Of a stretch of 64,000 nucleotides of DNA, positions 55,308 to 64,000 are shown piece by piece (the first letter of the stretch is position 1; the number at the start of each line of letters is the position of its first letter). Below the pieces are notes generated by a model that was not told the origin of the DNA, made no database searches, and was given only the letters and a program-made list of their open reading frames with translations. Source of the DNA: Bacteroidota bacterium (GTDB lineage Bacteria; Bacteroidota; Bacteroidia; AKYH767-A; OLB10); the NCBI GenBank assembly GCA_023251535.1, contig JAHEYP010000003.1, positions 124,001 to 188,000 of the forward strand. Direction: 5' to 3'. A program made the position numbers and the translations under genes.

Positions 55308-57767
55308 TTTGTGCCTTAACATCTGGTAGTCGAGATAGTAAAGGAATTTAATACTGAACATATTTGTTTGTGGGGCATTCAGCAAGTTGCTGAAGTTTTT
55401 GTCGTATTTACTTCTAATGTCTTGCGAGTAACTATCGATTCCGTTTTTATAAATGATGTTAACAACGCTACCCGGTGAAAATCTCCATTCATAAACAACA
55501 TCAATATTGAAATAATTTTGATTGAAGTTGTTATTCCCATTATAAGTTTCATTTAACTCCAACTCTCCATCTTCAAGTAGCGTGAAGTATTTTTTATAAT
55601 GTCCCGTAATCCAGTAATGTCGGCCAGTAACGGTTAAGTTCGCCTTGTCATTGAATGTGTACGACAATTTTAATTCAGAATTGTAAGTATCAAGTCGTCT
55701 CCCTCCGAAAATAATGTCTCCATTATCTGCATCAGCTGCATATCCAACATTGAAAGGGTCATAGTTGTATTCAAATGATGGAATGATAAACAATTTGTCG
55801 AAAGGACGGATGCGCAAACTAACCGAGTTGTTGTATCCCTCATGTCTGAATTGATCGAGAAAATTCGACCAATTAAAGTTGTAATCGATAGCCACTTTTT
55901 TACGATAGTCGGTACTTACTCCAACATAAGCATAGTAGTATCTTAATCCATGATAAACTCGTCCTTCTGTTCTTGCTTCATAGTAGTTATAATCTCTTTC
56001 AGGAGTAAATCCTCCGCCACCAAATATGGCATTGTAACTCATTAAGCTGGCAAACAAACTCGCTGAAAATTGATTTTCGCCTAGCTTGTTTGTTTTGAAA
56101 TCGTAATTCCTATAATAGTTAAAGTAGTTACTCGATTCTCTGAAAATTTTCCATGGTTGAAATAAATAGTGATCAACATGGGCCGAGTAGGCAATAATTC
56201 CTGGTACAGCAAAATATCCTAAGTCGGTGCTGTTATATTTACTATCGAGCACTTCTCTTGTAATCCCGTATTTTACTCGACCATTAGTCTTATCTGCGGC
56301 TAACAAATAAGTATATCCAATAACTTTTTCATCGGTATTCGGATCATCGTCATTAGGTAAAAAGCGTTGTGTTAATGCTCCTCGTCCGGTGAAAGCATAG
56401 GTGGCTTTCGTATTGGCTAAGGTGAAACCTGCACCCGTTACATTCGCATCGGTATAACCTTTTCTTCTTAATGTACTCGCATTGATTAAGTACAAATCAC
56501 TATTGTTTTTAAACTGCTGATCAAGTACAATTATATTATAGTTAGTGAAAGGCTCAGTTTCAATTTTTCGTTTTTCACCCTTAGCATTTTCTACCGTTGC
56601 ATACATGTTATCGGTAATGGCATTGAAGAATCCTATGCCTAATCCTTTGTTGGTTCTTCCTGAGATTTTAGTGGCATTGAGAAGTTTCGCTTGAGAAGGA
56701 TTTTCAACTACCGTTTCTCCTTCTTCTAGCTTGTCGTATACGCTGTAATATCCAGTTGGTACTCGTCCAATTCTTCGCGAATAAAAGAGATTTCCTTTGT
56801 TGAATAGGTCAACTCCTTCTTGAAAAAACGATCTGTTTTCGTCGTACACGATTTCGTTGTATCCTAAATTCTTGACTTTTTTATCGGTCTGCACTTGTCC
56901 GAAGTCGGGAAGTAAGGTCATGTCTAATGTGAATCGATCATCTATTCCGTATTTAATATCAGCTCCTAAGCTATAGCTATATGAGTTGCTGTATCGGTAG
57001 TCGCCATTATCATCGTACTCCGGACTCTTTTCATAGCTTATGGCAGCATAAGGAGTCATTGATAATCGTACGGGAGTATTTATGTGGTTGATGCCATTTA
57101 ATCGCGCCCAGTACATCAACGGACTAGCTGAAGTTGATGGTGTTAAAGAAAACTGATCAGTTTCACGTATTCTTCTTATCGATCGCACAAATTGAAAAGC
57201 CCAATGTTGATCTTCTGTTTGAGGAAATCGAATAGCTGAAAAAGGAATTTCCATTTCTACATTCCATCCGTCTTTATCAATTGCAACAGCACTTTTCCAT
57301 ACTCCATTATACGTGCCATCACTAAACTTACTATCCATTTGTACTCCCGAAGCATAAACTCCAAATTGATAAGCATCTTGGCGATTGTCATAAGGATCTA
57401 TCTTGAAATAAAAGTAATCTCCGTTTAGTCCGTTGTCGTCGCGTTTTCCTAATTGATGTAATATACTATCGGGATGTTGGTCTTTTAATTTAGCATAAAC
57501 ATATACAGCATAGTCTGTATAGGCGATTTTTACTTCGGTCGGGTAGGTAGGTTGCGAACCTTCGATAGGTCGGTTCTGAATAAATTCACCATAAATATTG
57601 GCTGAATTCCAAACAGCATCATCGAGTTTTCCATCAACTTTGGGTGCCGATGATAGTCTAACGGCGATGCATGTCCGTAAAGTGTCTTTGGCATCATCAG
57701 CATTAACATGAAATGACAAAAAAAGACAAAAGCAAAATAGTAGCAACGGGAAGTTACTTTTAAACAT
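55296..57767 (-). CDS. DUF5916 outer-membrane protein with CBM9-like N-terminal domain
   Basis: The 823-residue protein has a signal peptide (1-23), a CBM9-like beta domain (about 25-220: KVDGKLDDAVWNSA, GWNVEMEIPFSAIRF) and a long C-terminal region typical of DUF5916 (about 230-823). That region has many repeated aromatic beta-strands consistent with an outer-membrane barrel. The family is found mainly in Bacteroidota and is uncharacterised; the CBM9-like part suggests binding to sugar or another surface ligand. The -7 box at 57787-57794 gives a leader of about 15 nt. Confidence 0.82.
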   Translation of the reverse strand: MFKSNFPLLLFCFCLFLSFHVNADDAKDTLRTCIAVRLSSAPKVDGKLDDAVWNSANIYGEFIQNRPIEGSQPTYPTEVKIAYTDYAVYVYAKLKDQHPDSILHQLGKRDDNGLNGDYFYFKIDPYDNRQDAYQFGVYASGVQMDSKFSDGTYNGVWKSAVAIDKDGWNVEMEIPFSAIRFPQTEDQHWAFQFVRSIRRIRETDQFSLTPSTSASPLMYWARLNGINHINTPVRLSMTPYAAISYEKSPEYDDNGDYRYSNSYSYSLGADIKYGIDDRFTLDMTLLPDFGQVQTDKKVKNLGYNEIVYDENRSFFQEGVDLFNKGNLFYSRRIGRVPTGYYSVYDKLEEGETVVENPSQAKLLNATKISGRTNKGLGIGFFNAITDNMYATVENAKGEKRKIETEPFTNYNIIVLDQQFKNNSDLYLINASTLRRKGYTDANVTGAGFTLANTKATYAFTGRGALTQRFLPNDDDPNTDEKVIGYTYLLAADKTNGRVKYGITREVLDSKYNSTDLGYFAVPGIIAYSAHVDHYLFQPWKIFRESSNYFNYYRNYDFKTNKLGENQFSASLFASLMSYNAIFGGGGFTPERDYNYYEARTEGRVYHGLRYYYAYVGVSTDYRKKVAIDYNFNWSNFLDQFRHEGYNNSVSLRIRPFDKLFIIPSFEYNYDPFNVGYAADADNGDIIFGGRRLDTYNSELKLSYTFNDKANLTVTGRHYWITGHYKKYFTLLEDGELELNETYNGNNNFNQNYFNIDVVYEWRFSPGSVVNIIYKNGIDSYSQDIRSKYDKNFSNLLNAPQTNMFSIKFLYYLDYQMLRHKSNG

Positions 57768-57786
57768 GGTAGGTAGGTTGGGAATG

Positions 57787-57794
57787 CAAAAGTA
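57787..57794 (-). promoter_or_regulatory. -7 box of the DUF5916 gene
   Basis: The minus strand reads TACTTTTG, an exact TAnnTTTG match, 19 nt before the ATG at 57767. The -33 element is not clear. Confidence 0.45.
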
Positions 57795-57957
57795 ATGGCT
57801 ATTTCAACTAAATGTTAGCCTTTAACGTCGAATTAACCGAAAAAGTGTATGTTTTCGTCAATAATACGGTTTTAGACGATTTGTGAATTATAATAATCGA
57901 CCAAACTAAAGAAATCTATTAATAGCCCTTAATTGCATATTGATGCGCCTAGAAATG

Positions 57958-57990
57958 AAAAAGGTCGATTCTTTTTAGAACCGACCTTTT
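57958..57990 (-). terminator. Terminator of cphA
   Basis: AAGGTCG (57961-57967) and CGACCTT (57982-57988) pair, with further pairs TTC/GAA inside after one mismatch and A-T pairs outside. On the minus strand TTTTT follows. It lies 17 nt past the cphA stop. Confidence 0.75.
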
Positions 57991-58006
57991 CTATAGTGCT
58001 TAATGA

Positions 58007-60655
58007 CTATTGCAAATTTGGAATATCTGCTGCTGTCAATTCAAAAGTATCTTCTTCTTCTTTATACTTCATTACTTGGTCGAGAGCATCAGGGACTACA
58101 TCGCTACAGATAATGATAAAGGATCCTTTTTTCGCATTTTTGAATGCATAATCGATTGCTTCAGGCTCACTCGGGATCACTGTAATTTTCTTACTAGGAT
58201 CGACAGCATGAATACCTTTTAACATCAATTCAATGATTTCTTGCTCAGATCTTCCTCGTAGATTTCTATCTTGACGAACAATGATTTCGTCGAACATTTT
58301 AGCTGCCAAGGTTCCTAACGATAAGATATCTTCATCTCTACGATCACCAACTCCGGCAATAATTCCGATTTTCGGTTTCGCTTCTATCTTCTCTAAGAAT
58401 CGAGCGATAGCCTGGAATCCTGCAGGGTTATGCGCATAATCGACCATCACGTTGAATTTCTTGAATTCGAACATATTCATACGTCCAGGAGTTTGTACTG
58501 GTGAAGGAATGAATGTTTCAAGTGCTAATCGGATATCTTCAATCTTGAAGTTGCGAATGAATCCTGTTAATACAGCAGGCAAGATATTCTGTATCATGAA
58601 CACTGCTTTACCTCTAAAGGTCAAAGGAATATTGACGATTTTTTCTACTCTAATTTTCCAGTTTCCTTTGCAGATAGTGATGTATCCGTTTTCAGCGATA
58701 GCTGCTAGTCCGCCTTTCTCGCAATGTGCTTTTACCAACGGATTTTTCTCATCCATCGAGAAGTAAGCAATCTTGCATGAAAGTCCTTTCGCCATGTTCG
58801 TTACTAACTCATCATCGGCATTTAGAATGGCATATCCAGAAGGCATCACCGCTTCAACCACTACCGATTTTACTCTTGCCATATCTTCAAGAGTGTTGAT
58901 GTCTTTTAATCCCAAGTGATCGGCAGCGATATTGGTAATAATTCCGATGTCGCATGTCCCGAATCCTAATCCTGCTCTTAAAATTCCACCACGAGCACAT
59001 TCTAATACTGCAAAATCAACTGTAGGATCTTTCAATACAAATTCTGCACTTGCTGGTCCTGTGCAATCTCCGCGTTGCATCATGATATTCTGAATATAAA
59101 TACCATCAGTTGTTGTAAATCCGACTTTATATCCTGCAGTTTTAGCAATATGCGCTGTTAAACGTGTAGTTGTTGTCTTTCCGTTTGTTCCGCTTACTGC
59201 AACAATCGGAATTCTATAGGATGATCCCGGAGGGAATAACATATCAATAACTGGCTCAGCTACGTTGCGTGGTAATCCGTCGGTAGGAGCAAGGTGCATA
59301 CGGAATCCCGGTGCTGCATTTACTTCTAATATTGCTCCGCCTGTATCGTCGAGTGGCTCACTGATGTCGTCGGTCATGATATCAATACCGCAGATATCTA
59401 GTCCTACAATACGCGCGATACGTTCAGCCATAAATACATTATGCGGATGAACTAAATCTGTTACGTCGGTTGCTGTTCCTCCGGTAGAAATGTTGGCTGT
59501 CGATTTTAAATAGAGAATGTCATCAGCTGGCAAAATACTGTCAAGTGTAAGTCCTTTTTCTGCAAGGATATTGTTCGTGTTATCATCAACTTTAATAGCT
59601 GTTAACACTTTCTCGTGACCATATCCACGTCTTGAATCTTTGTTTACTTCATCAATTAATTGCTGAATGCTACTTTTTCCGTCACCTACAACAAGAGCAG
59701 GCGTACGTTTTGCAGCCGCAACGAATTTATAGTTGATTACTAAAACACGATGATCGAATCCGGTGATGTATTTCTCACAGATAACTCCTCTAGAAATTTT
59801 CTTAGCTGCAGCTAAACCTTCAACAGCTTCTTCCCAACTTCTGATATTGATGGTTGCTCCGCGTCCGTGATTTCCGTTAATTGGCTTAATAACTATTGGA
59901 TAACCGATATACTCGATTGCATCTTTCAAATCATCCTCATCATATATGATCTTTCCTTTCGGAACGGGTATGTTTGCCGCTTCTAGTAAATTCTTGGTAT
60001 CTTCTTTATCGCATGCAATTTCTACCGCAATACTCGATGTATTTGACGTTACTGTAGCCTGAATACGCTTCTGGTTGACTCCATATCCTAACATTACTAA
60101 CGAATGTCGGTTTAATCGAATCCATGGAATTCCCCTTCCTTTTGCTTCATCCACAATAGAACCGGTACTTGGTCCCAGGCGTTCATCTTCGCGAATTTCA
60201 CGCATTTTCTGAATGTCGTCTTCCAAATCGTAGGGTTCATTGGCGGCTAAAGCTTCCGTAATACGAACCGCTGCTCGAGCAGCAAAAACGCCCACTTTTT
60301 CTTCCATATAGGCAAATACAACGTTGTAAACGCCATGCTCAGAAGTCGATCGGGTACGACCAAATCCCACATCCATTCCGGCTAACGTCTGTATTTCCAG
60401 TGCAATATGCTCAACAACGTGGCCCATCCATGTCCCATCTTGAACTCTTTTGAAGAATCCACCCGGATGCCCCTCAGAACATTCATGAGCATACATGGTT
60501 GGAAACATTTTTTCCATTCTTTCTGAAAATCCGTCGATTTTATTGCTCGGAAGTTCTTCCATTTCCTGTAAATCGAGTTTCATTACGATTAGTTTGTGAC
60601 GGCGAATTGACCAGTAATTTGGCCCTCGCATAGCTCTTATTTCACGAATCTTCAT
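58007..60655 (-). CDS. cphA: Cyanophycin synthetase CphA
   Basis: The 882-residue enzyme has the three-part CphA layout: an N-terminal domain (about 1-160, beginning MKIREIRAMRGPNYWS), an ATP-grasp domain (about 220-475, with VIKPINGNHGRGAT and EVNAAPGFRMH), and a Mur-ligase-like domain (about 485-870) with P-loop GTNGKTT (489-495), the UDP-MurNAc-ligase-like DYAHNPAGF and TPGRMN. It polymerises aspartate with arginine side chains, using ATP, into cyanophycin granules. The length fits cyanobacterial enzymes (about 870-900). It is divergent from cyanophycinase. Primers and DapE-type links are not seen. Confidence 0.95.
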   Translation of the reverse strand: MKIREIRAMRGPNYWSIRRHKLIVMKLDLQEMEELPSNKIDGFSERMEKMFPTMYAHECSEGHPGGFFKRVQDGTWMGHVVEHIALEIQTLAGMDVGFGRTRSTSEHGVYNVVFAYMEEKVGVFAARAAVRITEALAANEPYDLEDDIQKMREIREDERLGPSTGSIVDEAKGRGIPWIRLNRHSLVMLGYGVNQKRIQATVTSNTSSIAVEIACDKEDTKNLLEAANIPVPKGKIIYDEDDLKDAIEYIGYPIVIKPINGNHGRGATINIRSWEEAVEGLAAAKKISRGVICEKYITGFDHRVLVINYKFVAAAKRTPALVVGDGKSSIQQLIDEVNKDSRRGYGHEKVLTAIKVDDNTNNILAEKGLTLDSILPADDILYLKSTANISTGGTATDVTDLVHPHNVFMAERIARIVGLDICGIDIMTDDISEPLDDTGGAILEVNAAPGFRMHLAPTDGLPRNVAEPVIDMLFPPGSSYRIPIVAVSGTNGKTTTTRLTAHIAKTAGYKVGFTTTDGIYIQNIMMQRGDCTGPASAEFVLKDPTVDFAVLECARGGILRAGLGFGTCDIGIITNIAADHLGLKDINTLEDMARVKSVVVEAVMPSGYAILNADDELVTNMAKGLSCKIAYFSMDEKNPLVKAHCEKGGLAAIAENGYITICKGNWKIRVEKIVNIPLTFRGKAVFMIQNILPAVLTGFIRNFKIEDIRLALETFIPSPVQTPGRMNMFEFKKFNVMVDYAHNPAGFQAIARFLEKIEAKPKIGIIAGVGDRRDEDILSLGTLAAKMFDEIIVRQDRNLRGRSEQEIIELMLKGIHAVDPSKKITVIPSEPEAIDYAFKNAKKGSFIIICSDVVPDALDQVMKYKEEEDTFELTAADIPNLQ

Positions 60656-60776
60656 ATGGTAAATTTAGATAGGGTTATTCAATTGTAAATGTTAATAAAA
60701 CCGCAAGGGGGTTCCCATTGCCCGATGAAAATAGGAATAGTTTCGTACTTCACAAAGAATTAAAATAGGATTTTAC

Positions 60777-60808
60777 TTGACGCGGGGTATTTCATCTTCT
60801 TACCTTTG
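60777..60808 (+). promoter_or_regulatory. Consensus promoter of cphB
   Basis: TTG (60777-60779), a 21-nt spacer and TACCTTTG (60801-60808) match the Bacteroidota promoter TTG-N17-23-TAnnTTTG in full. The cphB start is 18 nt downstream. Confidence 0.75.
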
Positions 60809-60826
60809 CCAACTTAACAGAAAATC

Positions 60827-61696
60827 ATGACAGCAATTAAAGGAAAACTTATCGCAATTGGGGGGAATGAAGACAAAGGCACGGAGCCGGAAGCAAACTT
60901 TCAGCAGAAGAATAACCTCAATTTCTTTGAGTTACAGATTCTTAGCAGAATTGTTCATGAAACAAAGCATGGTCGTGATTCGCATATTGAAGTAATCACT
61001 ACTGCCAGCAGTATTCCGGTAGAAGTTGGTGAAAACTATTTGCAAGCGTTTTCGAAAGTAGGATGTACGAACATCCAAATAATGGATATCCGCAATCGCG
61101 AAGATTGCTTGAACCCTGAATATATCGAGCGTATCAAGAATTGTGATTGCGTAATGATGTCGGGAGGAAATCAACTTCGTCTTAGTACTATCTTCGGCGG
61201 AACTGAAATTTTAAAGGTACTTCACGATCGTTTACAGCACGATGATTTTGTAATTGCCGGTACCAGCGCAGGAGCAATGGCTATGAGCAATACAATGATT
61301 TATCAAGGGTCATCGGCAGGGGCACTTATTAAAGGAGAAGTGAAAATTACTACAGGACTAGCCTTTATTAAAGATGTAATTATCGATTCACATTTCGATA
61401 AGCGTGGTCGTTTCGGACGATTAGCACAAGCGGTTGCATCAAATCCAAGTTGTATCGGTATCGGATTAGGAGAAGATACAGGAGTAATGATCACAGGAAA
61501 TAATCACTTAGAAGCGATTGGTTCTGGATTGGTAATCATTGTTGATGGTCATGGAATTCGTCACTCGAATATTGCTGACTTATCCGATGGACAACCTATC
61601 AGTATTGAAAATTTAGTTGTTCATGTATTGACGAAAGGCAATGCCTACAGATTAGCTGATCGTAAATTTTTTATTGAAGAAGAAGCTAGATCTTAA
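60827..61696 (+). CDS. cphB: Cyanophycinase CphB
   Basis: The 289-residue serine peptidase of family S51 has the nucleophile S147 in GTSAGAMAMS, preceded by MMSGGNQLRL and followed by DSHFDKRGRFGRL and GIGLGEDTG. It cleaves cyanophycin to beta-Asp-Arg dipeptides. No signal peptide is present, as expected for breakdown of intracellular granules. It is divergent from cphA and has a full consensus promoter. The dipeptide-splitting isoaspartyl dipeptidase is not in the window. Its stop overlaps the stop of the convergent ABC ATPase gene by 4 nt. Confidence 0.95.
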   Translation: MTAIKGKLIAIGGNEDKGTEPEANFQQKNNLNFFELQILSRIVHETKHGRDSHIEVITTASSIPVEVGENYLQAFSKVGCTNIQIMDIRNREDCLNPEYIERIKNCDCVMMSGGNQLRLSTIFGGTEILKVLHDRLQHDDFVIAGTSAGAMAMSNTMIYQGSSAGALIKGEVKITTGLAFIKDVIIDSHFDKRGRFGRLAQAVASNPSCIGIGLGEDTGVMITGNNHLEAIGSGLVIIVDGHGIRHSNIADLSDGQPISIENLVVHVLTKGNAYRLADRKFFIEEEARS

Positions 61697-62373
61697 CTAT
61701 TACTAAAGGCATCATCGATTTTTGTTTGAAATCGATTCGAAGTATCACTCAGCAATTCCTCGGCTAAACCGGGGAATTGTTGTTTAGAATAGATTCCTTT
61801 TATTGATCCGTTTTCGAGATAACAAATACTATCACAAGTGTCTGTTAAGGTTGAAAGGATATGAGAAGTGATGATGATCGTTTTTCCTTGCTTTTTAAGA
61901 ATTGGAAGAATGAGCTTTACTATTTCTACAGATTCTAAGTCGAGTGCATTAAATGGCTCGTCAAGTAAAATTAGCTCTCTTTCAAGAGCGATAATTCCCA
62001 TAATTGCCAATTTCTTTTTCATTCCTGAGGAATAATTCTCAATCAATTCATGTAACGGCAAATGAAATACATCGTTCCATTTCTCGATACTGAATGAATG
62101 ATCTTTTCTGGTGATGAAAGAAAGATATTCTTTGCCTGTAATATTCGAGTAGAAAAATGGTTGAGTCTCTAAATAAGAGCATTTTATTTGATCAACATTA
62201 GCAGATCCCGTGATAGGTTTTAAATACCCTGCTATTATTTCTAAAAGCGTAGTTTTTCCGGCACCATTTAATCCGGCAAGTCCGAGTACAGCACCTTTCG
62301 CTATCGAAAGTGAAATGTCTTTTAATACAGGAACTTTATTATAAGCAAAACTCAAGTTTTCAATTTGAACCAT
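61693..62373 (-). CDS. ABC transporter ATP-binding protein
   Basis: The 226-residue ATPase has Walker A GLNGAGKT (34-41), a signature loop with YSSGMKKK (114-121), Walker B LILLDE (134-139) and an H-loop (IITSHIL). The non-canonical signature and short length fit the CcmA/NatA-like export group. It partners the membrane protein whose gene end overlaps its start by 14 nt. Substrate is unknown. Confidence 0.9.
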   Translation of the reverse strand: MVQIENLSFAYNKVPVLKDISLSIAKGAVLGLAGLNGAGKTTLLEIIAGYLKPITGSANVDQIKCSYLETQPFFYSNITGKEYLSFITRKDHSFSIEKWNDVFHLPLHELIENYSSGMKKKLAIMGIIALERELILLDEPFNALDLESVEIVKLILPILKKQGKTIIITSHILSTLTDTCDSICYLENGSIKGIYSKQQFPGLAEELLSDTSNRFQTKIDDAFSNS

Positions 62374-63319
62374 AAAAATAGGGGCTAAGACGTTTAACAG
62401 CTTTTCGGTAATGGGTCATCGTTAGTACGAGTGGTATTGGAACCATAAAAGGAATAAATAATGAAAGGAGTCCGATGGTGAAGTATATCTGATGTGGTCC
62501 CGATGTTTCTCCCGGACTATAATAAGCATATTTAGCTACTAATGTGAATACAAGAATGCTAAGGAATAAGAACAATGCCGTGCCGATAATTATCCATTGG
62601 TCGGGATGAAAAAGAAGATAAATGAACATAAGCGGAGCGATAATTTTCAAATAGTTAATCGCCGCAATTTTTATTTTATAATTCAGATAATTTTGGGGTT
62701 CAGAATGATGGAATCGAAGTTGATTTCGGGGTTCAAATGATTGATAGAATCCGCAAATTATTCCTGTAATGATCCAGCAAACAAACAAACTGAAAAAGGG
62801 TAAAAACGATAATGCAATTGCAAGAATGTAAAATACAAGCAGTACAATCTTATTGCTTTTCCTGACACCCGATTTCCATTCAATTAAGTATTTAGGAATG
62901 AAGTCAGATTCGCCTATAGCAGATTTTCTTGATTTTCGAGAAACAGGAATAAAGCAAACGGCGATAGCAATGGTTAAGAGGAATCCCGCAGCTATAAATC
63001 CACCGCAATAGCAAAGAATGCAAAGGGGGATTAAACTCAAAAGAAAATAGTCGGTGAATAAGAACTGGAAAGTACTTCCTTTAGTAATTTCAAGAAACCG
63101 AATATCTTTTCTAGAAAAATGAATGGTCGGCAATAATGCCGACCATATCAAACTAAATATTAATTGTGACCTAAAAGTTGTAACAGATACAACCGTCGCT
63201 TTAATTGCGAAAAATAAAACAGCAGCTATTACAAGAGAATAAATCAATCCTAAAGCAGACAGCTCACGCTTAACTTGCTTCAGTCTAATTTCCTTGATAT
63301 ATGCTGCTAAAGAATGCAT
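62360..63319 (-). CDS. Predicted ABC transporter membrane protein
   Basis: The start is the ATG at 63319; the longer frame begins with a TTG at 63334. The 319-residue protein has about eight hydrophobic segments (near 30-50, 55-75, 95-130, 165-205, 225-245, 250-270, 285-305) with short loops. It has no similarity I recognise, but the gene overlaps a NatA-like ATPase gene, so it is the likely permease. Basic residues flank several segments. It follows the proline-rich gene by 30 nt on the same strand. Confidence 0.65.
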   Translation of the reverse strand: MHSLAAYIKEIRLKQVKRELSALGLIYSLVIAAVLFFAIKATVVSVTTFRSQLIFSLIWSALLPTIHFSRKDIRFLEITKGSTFQFLFTDYFLLSLIPLCILCYCGGFIAAGFLLTIAIAVCFIPVSRKSRKSAIGESDFIPKYLIEWKSGVRKSNKIVLLVFYILAIALSFLPFFSLFVCWIITGIICGFYQSFEPRNQLRFHHSEPQNYLNYKIKIAAINYLKIIAPLMFIYLLFHPDQWIIIGTALFLFLSILVFTLVAKYAYYSPGETSGPHQIYFTIGLLSLFIPFMVPIPLVLTMTHYRKAVKRLSPYFYGSN

Positions 63320-63349
63320 GAACCAAAGAAACAAAAAAGTAATGAGAAA

Positions 63350-63952
63350 CTATTTGTCGATTTTCTTTTTATCGGTTTCAATAATTATAACTTTTTTCTC
63401 CTCTTTAGCTTTCGATTTAAGATCTTTCATATTCTCATCAAACTCATCGGTTATTTTATTGATTTCATCTTTCGTTAATTTAGAAGTCTTCTTTAATGAT
63501 ACTTCTAGTTGTTTTCTAGCTTCTTCGATAGCTGCATCTAGTTCTTTATTGTCGACAACAACATGGATTTCTTTTTCGTCATCATGTTTGCCCTTTTTGC
63601 CATCAATAATTCTGTATTCATATTGATAAGCTACTTCTCTGTCTTCACCCGGATGAGGCGGTGGGGGAGGCGGCGGTGTTCCTGGAGCAGGAGGAGCTGG
63701 CGGCGGCGGCGGAGGAGGGAAGTTCATGTCGAAGTCCTTTACTCCTCTACTTTTAAGGTAATTTCGCATTGTTTCCTCATCAGCAGTAGTAAAAGTAGTA
63801 TCGATGATCGTTTTTTGACCGTTTTCTTCGGTCACTATCATCAAACTGATTTTTTTATCTCCTTTCGGTTCTTTGTCTTTCGACTGTGCCATAGTCTTTA
63901 CGCTGACTGCTGATAGCAATAGCGCGAAGATGGTTAACTTGTTTAGGTTCAT
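63350..63952 (-). CDS. Proline-rich exported coiled protein of unknown function
   Basis: The 200-residue protein has a signal peptide (1-22, ending KTMAQ) and a lysine-rich start. A short beta-rich stretch (about 33-72) precedes a Pro-rich run (about 79-102) with two blocks of six or seven prolines separated by Ala and Gly. A Lys/Asp/Glu-rich helical C-terminus (about 125-200) follows. The Pro run is encoded by CCN codons, giving a G-rich plus strand in a GC-poor genome. I recognise no family. It probably lies in the periplasm. It is upstream of the ABC pair, so a link to export is possible. Confidence 0.7.
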   Translation of the reverse strand: MNLNKLTIFALLLSAVSVKTMAQSKDKEPKGDKKISLMIVTEENGQKTIIDTTFTTADEETMRNYLKSRGVKDFDMNFPPPPPPPAPPAPGTPPPPPPPHPGEDREVAYQYEYRIIDGKKGKHDDEKEIHVVVDNKELDAAIEEARKQLEVSLKKTSKLTKDEINKITDEFDENMKDLKSKAKEEKKVIIIETDKKKIDK

Positions 63953-64000
63953 TTTTTCGGTAGTTTGAGATGCAATGATAAGATCTATTTAATCAAATAA

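Noticed and set aside
63563-63913. Arg-rich plus-strand frame across the proline-rich gene
   Set aside because: It is the reverse reading of proline codons (CCN gives GG-rich Arg/Trp codons) and has no start context.
1-64000. tRNA, rRNA or prophage elements
   Set aside because: No T-loop-like GTTCRA pattern with acceptor stem, no rRNA-like sequence, and no integrase, terminase or transposase was found when reading the gaps and frames.

Overview
The window comes from a chromosome of a low-GC Bacteroidota bacterium. The evidence is read from the sequence. There are six exported proteins with type IX secretion (T9SS) C-terminal domains: four of the short 'type A' kind and two of the gliding-motility-associated 'type B' kind. 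Promoters have the Bacteroidota -7 box TAnnTTTG, Shine-Dalgarno sites are scarce, and several families are typical of the phylum (DUF5916, DUF5106/DUF4369 thioredoxin, DUF4184, PorE-like OmpA/PD40, START_2-like). No phage, IS element, CRISPR array, tRNA or rRNA was found. I cannot name genus or species.

Layout. 1-223: 5' part of a PIG-L deacetylase gene running off the left edge. 408-6344: a MarR regulator with a tripartite RND efflux pump (adaptor, AcrB-like permease, TolC-like channel), one overlapping operon. 6348-7727: a T9SS-exported phospholipase-D-fold protein. 8050-10390: a signalling operon of a stand-alone receiver, a thioredoxin-like protein with a CPC motif and a membrane histidine kinase. 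10445-12007: a START-like protein and an rRNA methyltransferase. 12092-19431: two giant surface proteins, one with 11 Ig-like repeats and one with a YCF48-type propeller. 19492-24806: a GT39-type glycosyltransferase, MnmE and a PhoX-like T9SS cargo. 25047-28397: a YdcF-like protein, ParB/ParA and a UPF0173 hydrolase. 28727-35600: two more T9SS cargoes and an M16 peptidase. 35657-45463: an envelope block with MlaD-MlaF-MlaE, two Fe-S electron-transfer proteins, a second MCE protein, an AmiC-type amidase with a SPOR domain, and LptD. 45464-45896: a repeat-rich spacer. 45897-51513: Ffh, FolD, QueE, a PorE-like OmpA protein and a DUF4184 membrane protein. 51543-57767: thioredoxin-type proteins, a 47-residue membrane peptide, an outer-membrane barrel protein and a DUF5916 protein. 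58007-61696: divergent cyanophycin synthetase and cyanophycinase. 61693-63952: a small ABC exporter and a proline-rich periplasmic protein.

How it fits together. Much of the window concerns the cell envelope: efflux, LPS insertion, phospholipid transport, cell-wall cleavage, T9SS surface proteins and one possible T9SS-associated outer-membrane component. The cyanophycin pair implies nitrogen storage. Housekeeping genes (mnmE, parAB, ffh, folD, queE) anchor the region as core chromosome. The less ordinary material is mostly non-coding: a REPIN-like pair of 84-bp repeats with covarying hairpins, an orphan terminator-like hairpin, promoters whose -7 box ends 4-5 nt before the start codon (leaderless candidates), a terminator whose T-tract is also a -7 box, and palindromes in front of marR and the phospholipase gene. 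No wholly new multi-gene system is evident. The nearest candidate is the receiver / CPC thioredoxin-like / histidine-kinase operon.
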